From assembly GCF_000743575.1 (NCBI RefSeq), contig NZ_JQGC01000020.1, forward strand, positions 1-64,000: a stretch of 64,000 bases of DNA, in the 5' to 3' direction. Position numbers and translations under genes: made by a program. Shown in pieces: positions 57,110 through 64,000 of the stretch. Under the pieces are notes generated by a model. It saw only the letters and a program-made list of their open reading frames with translations. It ran no database searches and was not told where the DNA came from. The DNA is from Devosia riboflavina (GTDB lineage Bacteria > Pseudomonadota > Alphaproteobacteria > Rhizobiales > Devosiaceae). The stretch's first letter is position 1. The number at the start of each line of letters is the position of its first letter.

Positions 57110-57735
57110 ACCGTCTACTCCCGCTTTCGATCGTTGCTCTTGGTATCCTCGCCTTTGCGACGTTGATGCTCGTCGTCGTTCCAGGCATGCAGATCCGATC
57201 CCAGTCCCCGTCACCAGGATTGCTCCCTTACACCCAAGCTGAACTGCGTGGTCGGGAGCAGTATGTCTCCCTTGGCTGCCTCTATTGCCACAGCCAGCAG
57301 CCTAGGGCGTCCGATCAGGCGCCTGATGATCAACGTGGATGGGGCCGTGCTTCGGTTGCGTCCGATTACGTTTACGATCAACCCCATCAGCTCGGTACGA
57401 TGCGCACCGGCCCGGATTTGCTCAATGTTGGCGCGAGGCTTCCCAGTCAGGCCTGGCACCTGACTCACCTTCTACAGCCGCGTGCGATCTTTGATTGGAG
57501 TATCATGCCGGCATACCCGTTCCTGTTCGAGCAGAAACCCGCAGCGGAGCCAGGAGATGTGGTGGTGGCGCTGCCGCCAGGTTACGCTGCGCAGAACGGG
57601 GTCTTCGTCGCCAGCCAGCAAGCGCTTGACCTAGTGACCTATCTTCAGGGCCTTGACCGCACTTATCCCGCCTTGCCAGACGCGGTAAGGGACGACGGCT
57701 ATGCGGAACCCGATGATGAGGGACGCAAGCCATGA
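57106..57735 (+). CDS. ccoO: cbb3-type oxidase subunit II
   Basis: A 209-residue membrane-anchored monoheme cytochrome c. One N-terminal membrane segment (about 7-27), heme motif CLYCHSQQ, Met-ligand region WSIMPAYPFLF. Length and order match CcoO. Its start and stop overlap its neighbours. Confidence 0.9.
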   Translation: MNRLLPLSIVALGILAFATLMLVVVPGMQIRSQSPSPGLLPYTQAELRGREQYVSLGCLYCHSQQPRASDQAPDDQRGWGRASVASDYVYDQPHQLGTMRTGPDLLNVGARLPSQAWHLTHLLQPRAIFDWSIMPAYPFLFEQKPAAEPGDVVVALPPGYAAQNGVFVASQQALDLVTYLQGLDRTYPALPDAVRDDGYAEPDDEGRKP

Positions 57736-58973
57736 AACGCAACCGTCGACCCGACCCGACGCCACCCGATGAATCGTTCGAGCCTTATGAAGAGCCCCGG
57801 ACGATCCCCATACCTGTCCTCTCCATCGCCGTTGCCTTGGCACTTTGGGGAGGATTGACGCTCTACCAGAACGGTCAAGCGGTTGGTGTTGGGCAACAGG
57901 AGCGTGCTGATGATCTGGCTGCCCAACCGGCACTGGGCACAGATTCCGGTGCGGTCCTGTTCGAGGCTCGATGTGCCACATGTCACCAGCCCAACGGGGT
58001 TGGCGTGCGAAACGCTGTACCACCTCTAATGGGCTCCGAATTCGTCGCCGCTGCACCTCAGGTCATGACGCAGATCCTGCTCCACGGGATCGACGGACCG
58101 ATCAGCGTCGCGGGAAGACAGTTCAACGGCCACATGCCCAGTTTTTCGAGCGTGCTTCCGGATCAGGAGATCGCAGCCATTGTGAACTATGCCCGAAACA
58201 GGTTCGGTGCGCCTCACTCTTCACAACTGGCGATCGACAGTGATTTCGTGGCCGAGCAACGCTCGAAATACCCCAACCGCGGCAGCTGGTTCGGTGGAGA
58301 AGAAATCGCAGCCGTGCTTGATACCACTTTGCCATCTCAACCACCTGCGCGATCCGGATCTATCGAGAGCGCCAATCCGGCCGTCCTGAAACTGATAAAT
58401 GACGGTCGAGGGCCGGCTTGGGCCTGTTCGTCTTGCCATGGATCGGAAGGACAAGGGGGCGAGACGGTTCCTCGCCTGGCGGGCTTGCCGTCGGGCTATA
58501 TTGCCAAGCAGCTAAAGGATTATGTGGCCGGCGATCGCCACAACGAAACCATGACGCTTGTGGCCTCGACCTTGACTGAGGATGAGATGACAGGGTTGGG
58601 CAACTATTATTCCAGGCTGCGCTCTCCATCCAACGCTGCCCCCTCGTTGGGGGGAGACCTGGAACGTGGGGAACAGTTGGCACTTGAAGGGGACTGGTCC
58701 CTCGACGTTCCCGGATGCTTCTCATGCCATGGACCTTCCGGTTTCGGCGTCGCTCCGGGGTTCCCGTCACTGGCGGCCCAGCATCCAGCCTATACCGCGG
58801 CACAGCTTGCCGCGTGGGCCGGAGGGCAGCGCGACAATGCTCCGGTGGCTCTGATGAATCATATCGCGATTGCCCTCGACGACGACGATCGTCGCGCGGT
58901 AGCGGACTACCTTGCGACACTGCCTCCGGTTCCGGCCACCGGAGGGCCAGCGGGAGATGATGAAGATGAATGA
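57732..58973 (+). CDS. Triheme CcoP-like cytochrome c
   Basis: A 413-residue protein with a single membrane segment (about 27-45) and three heme motifs: CATCH at 81-85, CSSCH at 232-236 and CFSCH at 329-333. CcoP of cbb3 oxidases has two hemes. Here the latter two hemes form a c4-like pair, so the protein looks like an oxidase cytochrome joined to a c4 domain. It may collect electrons from the dehydrogenase coded next. Confidence 0.85.
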   Translation: MKRNRRPDPTPPDESFEPYEEPRTIPIPVLSIAVALALWGGLTLYQNGQAVGVGQQERADDLAAQPALGTDSGAVLFEARCATCHQPNGVGVRNAVPPLMGSEFVAAAPQVMTQILLHGIDGPISVAGRQFNGHMPSFSSVLPDQEIAAIVNYARNRFGAPHSSQLAIDSDFVAEQRSKYPNRGSWFGGEEIAAVLDTTLPSQPPARSGSIESANPAVLKLINDGRGPAWACSSCHGSEGQGGETVPRLAGLPSGYIAKQLKDYVAGDRHNETMTLVASTLTEDEMTGLGNYYSRLRSPSNAAPSLGGDLERGEQLALEGDWSLDVPGCFSCHGPSGFGVAPGFPSLAAQHPAYTAAQLAAWAGGQRDNAPVALMNHIAIALDDDDRRAVADYLATLPPVPATGGPAGDDEDE

Positions 58974-60027
58974 CATGGACCAAGAACGCCGAGAGGTGGA
59001 GGGCCACGAGGGCCGTGACCGTCCCAGATCGGGAAGACGCGCCCTGCGATGGATTTTTGCAGTCGGTGGTGGCCTGGGGCTCTTCGCTGCGGGACTTCTC
59101 GTGTTCGACTTCGATTTGATCAGGAGCTGGGGTGAGCCGGCCGACGCTCCCGAAACAGCCACTGCCATGTTTGAACCACCGTCTGAAGCGGATATCCCGG
59201 ATGGTCCGGCGGGTGACGCCATCAGATTGGGAATGGAAATCTTCAAGAACACCGGGACCAACGCGTCCGATCATGTCGGCAATTCGCTGTCCTGCGCAAA
59301 TTGTCATCTTGATGGGGGACGACGTGCTGACTCGGCGCCTATGTGGGCGGCGTGGGTCACCTATCCGTTGTTCCGATCCAAGAACAACTCGATGAATACA
59401 ATGGAAGATCGGATAAAGGGGTGCTTCACCTATTCGATGAATGCCCAGGATTCGATCAGCGGCGGTCCGCCACCCGCGGGTGACGACATATACCGCAATC
59501 TGCAGACTTATATGCACTGGCTGGCTACCGGCGCTGCAACCAACGTCAAGCCTGCGGGGGCCGGGTACCCGGCGTTGGAGTTGCCGGAGCAGGGATACGA
59601 CCCGGCACGGGGCGAAGATGTGTTTCAGGCCAATTGTGCAGCTTGCCATGGCGCCGATGGCCAGGGACAGCAAGACGCGAACGGACGCTATACCTTCCCG
59701 CCGCTATGGGGACCACAATCATATAATTGGGGGGCAGGCATGGCGCGGGTCAACACCGCCGCAGGCTTCATCAAAGCCAATATGCCGCTCGGTCAACCGG
59801 GTCGGCTGACTGATCAGCAAGCATGGGATGTCGCGGCGTATCTTAACAGCCACGAACGACCCAAGGACCCTCGTCAAACCGGCACGGTAGAGGAGGCAGC
59901 GGCCAAGGACCACGCCGGTGAGGAGACTTACTATGGCAAGATTTTGAACGGCGTATTGCTTGGGACAGGAACGCCTCGCCCCTCGGCACCCATAGGTGGC
60001 ACACCGGCACCAGCGCCCGTTCAGTGA
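58966..60027 (+). CDS. tsdA: Thiosulfate dehydrogenase-like diheme cytochrome (TsdA)
   Basis: A 353-residue membrane-anchored protein (segment about 27-47) with two heme motifs: CANCH at 110-114 and CAACH at 224-228. The first domain has VGNSLSCANCHLDGG, then MEDRIKGCFTYSMN. TsdA enzymes have a heme-ligating Cys in this stretch, and Cys153 could be it. They oxidise thiosulfate to tetrathionate or the reverse. The ATG at 58966 has GGGAG 9 bp ahead. Confidence 0.85.
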   Translation: MNDMDQERREVEGHEGRDRPRSGRRALRWIFAVGGGLGLFAAGLLVFDFDLIRSWGEPADAPETATAMFEPPSEADIPDGPAGDAIRLGMEIFKNTGTNASDHVGNSLSCANCHLDGGRRADSAPMWAAWVTYPLFRSKNNSMNTMEDRIKGCFTYSMNAQDSISGGPPPAGDDIYRNLQTYMHWLATGAATNVKPAGAGYPALELPEQGYDPARGEDVFQANCAACHGADGQGQQDANGRYTFPPLWGPQSYNWGAGMARVNTAAGFIKANMPLGQPGRLTDQQAWDVAAYLNSHERPKDPRQTGTVEEAAAKDHAGEETYYGKILNGVLLGTGTPRPSAPIGGTPAPAPVQ

Positions 60028-60034
60028 GGGTGTG

Positions 60035-62197
60035 ATGGCTACTGCGTCGATGACAACCCGGCTGTTTGGAATCGACGGTATGTCCTGCGGCGCCTGTGCC
60101 AGAGGTCTGGAACACCGGATAAGACAAATGACCGGTGTGGACCAGGCATCCGTCCACTATCTCACGGCATCGATGCTGGTGAGATGGACTGATGAAGTCA
60201 CCGATATGACCGCGATCGCGGAACGGGTTCGACAGTCCGGATATCAACTTGTCCCCGAAAGCCGTCCTGAGCTAACCGCCGCCCGCCTGCAACGGGATTT
60301 CGATTTGGTGGCCCGCCGGCTTGCGGTGGCCGTATTCTTCGGCATGTGGTCAATGGCCGCCGCCATCGCTCTTTATGCAATGCCCCAGGGGGATGCGACG
60401 GTCTCGCGAGCACTTGCCCTTGGGTCGGGTCTGCTGGCAATGCCGGTCGTCGCATATGCTGGGGCCGATATCGTTGCAATGGCCTGGAAGTCGCTCAGAT
60501 TGGGTGACCTCGGTATCGATCTTCTGGTGACTTTGGGCGTGCTGGGCTCCGTTCTGCTTTCCATCAGCCACCTGTTGAGCGGATCGACGTCGGTTTATTT
60601 CGATACGGCCGCAATGCTCATCACCTTGCTGCTTGTCGGGCGGCTTATCGACCTATGGGTTCGGAAAGGTGCGGTAGCGGCCATAACTGCCATGGACGCA
60701 GCCAGCCCAGATCTGGCCAATCGGGTGACTGAAAACGGCAGCGTCGAAACTGTTCCGGCGGCTTCTCTTGTTGTAGGCGACACCGTGGTTGTCGAAGCAG
60801 GGTCGACGTCCAGCGTGGATGGTGTCGTCCTGACGGGCTCCTCTTCGGTCAACCGCGCTGCACTTACAGGGGAAAGCAGGGTTGCCGACGTCGGGCCGGG
60901 AGAGCGGGTAGAGGCAGGAACCATCAACCTCACACGACGACTTCAACTAAGGGTCGATCGCGATCCGGGCGACAGGGATATTGACCGTATGGGCGGGAGG
61001 ATAGCTGTCGAGATCGCCCGTCGTGGACACGACTCTACTCGTACTGACCTTTGGGCCCGTCGTCTTTCAATCGTGATCCCGGCGCTTGCCATCGTCGTCG
61101 GCGTCGCGACGTTCCTAACCGGCGTTGGCTTCGAAGTGGCAGCCAGCCGAGCTCTGACGCTGCTCGTGGGTGCTTGCCCATGCGCCCTGGCTTTGGCGGC
61201 GCCACTGGCGCAGGTGAGAGCAACCCTAGCAGCCGCGAGGTTTGGCGTTCGAATCCAGGACCCTGTAGGGTTCATGCGGTTAGCTGAAGTGAAAGACGCA
61301 ATCTTTGATAAGACCGGGACGCTGACGATCGGGATGCCGGGTGTGATTTCGATCACGGCAAGCGACGGTTGGAGCGAGCAAGAAGTCCTGGCTATGGCCG
61401 CTCATGCAGAAACCGGGATCGACCATCCGTTGGCCCGATCCATCATCAGAGCGCATGGCTCGGAGATGGGGGAGGGCGGTACGCGCTGGGATCGCGGAGC
61501 GTCCGCAATTACACCGGACGGTGCCGTAATTTCCGTGGCAGGCGCGCAAAACACGTCGGATGCTTCCGGCACCGTACTGCAGGTGCTTCGGGACAATGAA
61601 CTTGTCGGTCATATCCTTGTGGATGACCCTATCGACCCAAGCGCATCTGCAGCAATTGGGGCGCTTTCTTCACTTGGTATCCTGTGTTCCATTGCAACGG
61701 GAGACAACGCAAATCCGGCGCATCGCGTGGCAGAGGCTGTTGGCATCGCATCGGGTCTGGTCCATGCAGGATGCACTCCAGCCGAAAAAGCAGACCTTGT
61801 AAGAGCGGCAGGAAGACCTGTACTCTTCGTCGGTGACGGTATTAATGACGGTCCTGCCTTGGCAGCATCAGCATGTGGGCTATCGGTTCGATCCGCACAT
61901 GCATCGGCGTCGAGCACGGCCCACGTCGCGATCGTCGACGAGGGAATCCGAGCTATCGCGCCTTTGGTCAGGCTCTCCCGCAGAACGGTGGCGACGGTGA
62001 ACGAGAACATCGTTCTGGCCACCGTTTATAATGTTGTCTTGGTGCCTCTCGCCGCTACGGGGATGATGACACCGCTGACCGCGGCATTGGCCATGCTGTT
62101 CAGTTCGCTCAGTGTGCTGCTCAACACGTGGCGGCTCGGTCTCTCGGCACGTCCGCGTGCGGCAATTTCTGCGCTGGGAAATGTTATGCGCCATTAG
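60035..62197 (+). CDS. ccoI: CcoI-type copper P-type ATPase
   Basis: A 720-residue P1B ATPase. HMA domain with GMSCGAC (about 15-21), TGES at 278-281, metal motif CPC at 381-383, phosphorylation motif DKTGT at 425-429, HP at 464-465 and GDGINDGP. Its place at the end of a cbb3 operon fits CcoI/FixI, which supplies copper for oxidase assembly. Single HMA domain at the start, as in that group. Confidence 0.88.
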   Translation: MATASMTTRLFGIDGMSCGACARGLEHRIRQMTGVDQASVHYLTASMLVRWTDEVTDMTAIAERVRQSGYQLVPESRPELTAARLQRDFDLVARRLAVAVFFGMWSMAAAIALYAMPQGDATVSRALALGSGLLAMPVVAYAGADIVAMAWKSLRLGDLGIDLLVTLGVLGSVLLSISHLLSGSTSVYFDTAAMLITLLLVGRLIDLWVRKGAVAAITAMDAASPDLANRVTENGSVETVPAASLVVGDTVVVEAGSTSSVDGVVLTGSSSVNRAALTGESRVADVGPGERVEAGTINLTRRLQLRVDRDPGDRDIDRMGGRIAVEIARRGHDSTRTDLWARRLSIVIPALAIVVGVATFLTGVGFEVAASRALTLLVGACPCALALAAPLAQVRATLAAARFGVRIQDPVGFMRLAEVKDAIFDKTGTLTIGMPGVISITASDGWSEQEVLAMAAHAETGIDHPLARSIIRAHGSEMGEGGTRWDRGASAITPDGAVISVAGAQNTSDASGTVLQVLRDNELVGHILVDDPIDPSASAAIGALSSLGILCSIATGDNANPAHRVAEAVGIASGLVHAGCTPAEKADLVRAAGRPVLFVGDGINDGPALAASACGLSVRSAHASASSTAHVAIVDEGIRAIAPLVRLSRRTVATVNENIVLATVYNVVLVPLAATGMMTPLTAALAMLFSSLSVLLNTWRLGLSARPRAAISALGNVMRH

Positions 62198-62315
62198 CAT
62201 TTTGCCGTGACGGTCGTCCTTAGCGGGTGCGGTCAAAGCGCGCACCGTTCAATCTACTCTTTTATATATAAGAATTACAGAATATATGAATGAGTAAATA
62301 TTAAAGGAGTACGTC
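62198..62315 (+). promoter_or_regulatory. AT-rich promoter region of peroxiredoxin 2 and cioA
   Basis: A 118-bp leader. At 62255-62305 it becomes very AT-rich (TATATATAAG, ATATATGAAT, TAAATATTAAAGG). It contains ATATA repeats like those of the BigR operator, so repression by an ArsR protein is possible, but I see no exact palindrome. A clear AAAGGAG ribosome site precedes the ATG. Confidence 0.4.
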
Positions 62316-62942
62316 ATGACTATCCGTATCGGCGAAACCGCCCCCGATTTCGACGCCGACACCACCACCGGACCTATAAATTTTCATGAGTGGATCGGCT
62401 CCTCCTGGGCCTTCTTTTTCAGCCATCCAGGTGATTTCACGCCCGTCTGTACGACGGAAATGGGCCGCACGGCGCAGCTAGCGGAACGCTTTGCCGAGCT
62501 CAATACCAAACCTATCGGTTTGTCGACCGACTCGGTCGAGGAACACCTCAGCTGGATTTCTGATGTCAACGAAACCCAGAATACCGTGTTGCGCTTTCCG
62601 ATCGTTGCCGATCCGGACCTGCGGATTGCCAAGCTCTACGAGATGATCCACCCTTCACAAAGCGAGACCGCCGCGGTCCGCTCGGTTTTTATAATCGATC
62701 CCGCCAAGAAGGTGCGGTTGACCATGACCTATCCGCTTAGCATTGGTCGCAATTTTGATGAGATCATTCGCGTCATCATGGCGCTGCAGACCAGTGACAA
62801 GAACCGTGTTTCCATGCCTGCGGATTGGCAGCCTGGGCAGGATGTCATTATCCCACCCTCAATCAAGAATGATGAAGCCAAAACTTTGTTTCCGCAGGGC
62901 TGGAACGAACTTCGTCCTTACTTGCGCATGACCAAGATTTAG
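62316..62942 (+). CDS. 1-Cys peroxiredoxin (Prx6 type, copy 2)
   Basis: A 208-residue peroxiredoxin with DFTPVCTTE (peroxidatic Cys near residue 46) and SDKNRVSMPADW near the C-terminus. It lacks an obvious resolving Cys. It is more canonical than copy 1 at 38175, which has several changed positions. It lies 25 bp before cioA and probably shares its transcript. Confidence 0.93.
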   Translation: MTIRIGETAPDFDADTTTGPINFHEWIGSSWAFFFSHPGDFTPVCTTEMGRTAQLAERFAELNTKPIGLSTDSVEEHLSWISDVNETQNTVLRFPIVADPDLRIAKLYEMIHPSQSETAAVRSVFIIDPAKKVRLTMTYPLSIGRNFDEIIRVIMALQTSDKNRVSMPADWQPGQDVIIPPSIKNDEAKTLFPQGWNELRPYLRMTKI

Positions 62943-62967
62943 CTTTCTGTATATCGGGGAGTGCCAG

Positions 62968-64000
62968 ATGGATTTTGGACAGACTGCAGAAATTCTGGCG
63001 CGCATCCAGTTCGCCTTCACTATTTCTTTTCACTTCATATTTCCGGCGTTTTCCATCGGCACGGCCAGCTATCTGGCCGTGCTGAACGGCCTTTGGCTGT
63101 GGAAGCGTGACCCGGCCTACCTCAAGCTTTTCGAGTACTGGAAGACCATATTTGCCGTCACTTTCGGCATGGGCGTCGTCTCTGGCATAGTCATGAGCTA
63201 CCAGTTCGGGACCAACTGGTCCGCCTTCTCGGAACGTGCCGGGGCGGTCATTGGTCCGTTGATGGGCTATGAAGTGCTGACGGCGTTCTTTCTTGAGGCC
63301 GGATTTCTGGGGATTGCCCTTTTTGGCCGCAAGCGCGTCGGCGACACGCTTCACATGGTGGCAGTGGTGACCGTCGCCATTGGCACCTTGATTTCCGCTA
63401 CCTGGATCCTTTCGGTCAACAGTTGGATGCATACGCCCCAGGGCTTTTCGATCGATGCCAGCGGCAATTTCGTGCCGGAAGATTGGTGGGCAATCGTTTT
63501 CAGCCCGTCTTTCCCCTATAGGCTCGTCCACACGGTGCTTGCCGCATTCCTGACCACAGCATTCGCTGTTGGTGCGGTTGGTGCTTGGCACCTGCTAAAG
63601 GATCGGGACAACCGCCAGGCACGGATCATGTTCTCCATGGCAATGTGGATGGCGGCGATCGTGACGCCGATGCAGATCCTGGCGGGCGACATGCATGGCA
63701 TCAACACATTGGAGCATCAACCTGCCAAGATCGCTGCAATGGAGGGGCACTATGAAAGTCATCCCGACGGTGCGCCACTAATCCTTTTCGGCATCCCCAA
63801 CGAGGAAGAAGAGCGGATCGACTACGCCATTGAGATCCCCAAAGCCTCTTCGCTTATTCTCAAGCACGACCTGAATGCGCCGCTCGACGGTCTCGATGCG
63901 TTCGCTGTCGAGGACCGGCCACCGGTGACGATTCCCTTCTTTGCTTTCCGCATCATGGTGGGCATCGGCTTTGCCATGCTGGGCATCGGAATGTGGTCGC
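62968..64000 (+). CDS. cioA: bd-type quinol oxidase subunit I (CioA), partial
   Basis: The first 344 codons of a bd oxidase subunit I; the window ends before the stop. Motifs: IQFAFTISFHFIFPAFSIG with the first heme His, WKTIFAVTFGMGVVSG, GPLMGYEVLTAFFLEAGFLG (quoted by its core YEVLTAFFLEAG) and QPAKIAAMEGH. There is no long Q-loop by position, as in cyanide-insensitive CioA. Such oxidases resist sulfide, which fits the block. Confidence 0.92.
   Translation, partial: MDFGQTAEILARIQFAFTISFHFIFPAFSIGTASYLAVLNGLWLWKRDPAYLKLFEYWKTIFAVTFGMGVVSGIVMSYQFGTNWSAFSERAGAVIGPLMGYEVLTAFFLEAGFLGIALFGRKRVGDTLHMVAVVTVAIGTLISATWILSVNSWMHTPQGFSIDASGNFVPEDWWAIVFSPSFPYRLVHTVLAAFLTTAFAVGAVGAWHLLKDRDNRQARIMFSMAMWMAAIVTPMQILAGDMHGINTLEHQPAKIAAMEGHYESHPDGAPLILFGIPNEEEERIDYAIEIPKASSLILKHDLNAPLDGLDAFAVEDRPPVTIPFFAFRIMVGIGFAMLGIGMWS

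Overview
The window reads as alphaproteobacterial DNA: a GC-rich genome, tightly overlapping operons (many ATGA start/stop overlaps), a C4-type 5-aminolevulinate synthase for heme, a chromate ChrB with a rhodanese domain, and a BigR/Blh/PmpAB sulfide cluster. The order Hyphomicrobiales (Devosia-like relatives) is my best guess, but it is a guess. The mix of metal resistance, a cofactor block and a sulfide/respiration block suggests a plasmid, chromid or accessory island rather than an ordinary chromosome segment.

Region 1 (1-8.3 kb, all minus strand) starts with a broken OLD-type ATPase gene. A nickel/cobalt efflux set follows: a DmeR/RcnR-type repressor with a perfect operator palindrome, an NreB-like MFS exporter and a NicO/RcnA-like exporter. 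Next come HupE, its membrane-anchor partner, a His-rich secreted protein and a chromate pair (chrA, chrB). Region 2 (8.3-30.5 kb) is almost purely cofactor synthesis: panB-coaX-coaBC-panC (CoA), queC-queD-queE and queF (queuosine), thiC-O-S-G-E-F-D (thiamine, TPP riboswitch), bluB (cobalamin riboswitch), ribD-E-BA-H (FMN riboswitch) and hemA. A subtilase autotransporter and a decayed DMT transporter lie near its right end. Three related 28-bp sites that look like Xer/dif sites lie at 1330, 8311 and 30516 in the same orientation. They bracket region 1 and region 2 as if these were two recombination modules.

Region 3 (30.6-37 kb) holds a two-component system, an EF-hand protein, a b561 cytochrome, a ClC channel and a SoxB/5'-nucleotidase-like enzyme. 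Region 4 (37-64 kb) is a sulfide, persulfide and thiosulfate block. It has two ArsR regulators, two persulfide dioxygenases, a fused DUF442-sulfide:quinone oxidoreductase, PmpA/PmpB, SulP, and an Scs-like DsbA/DsbD/TlpA trio. It also has two L,D-transpeptidases, two 1-Cys peroxiredoxins, a cbb3-type oxidase operon that includes a TsdA-type thiosulfate dehydrogenase and a CcoI-type copper ATPase, and the start of a bd-type oxidase. A QseBC/PmrAB-like two-component pair sits in the middle.

The most notable regulatory pattern is a CTTAAG-N5-CTTAAG box, the known PmrA/QseB type. It occurs before the two-component operon and before the cbb3 operon. Looser versions stand before dsbD and both L,D-transpeptidase genes. 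This suggests one local regulon joining envelope thiol redox, peptidoglycan cross-linking and thiosulfate respiration. Calls rest on reading the sequence and on remembered family features; no database was searched.
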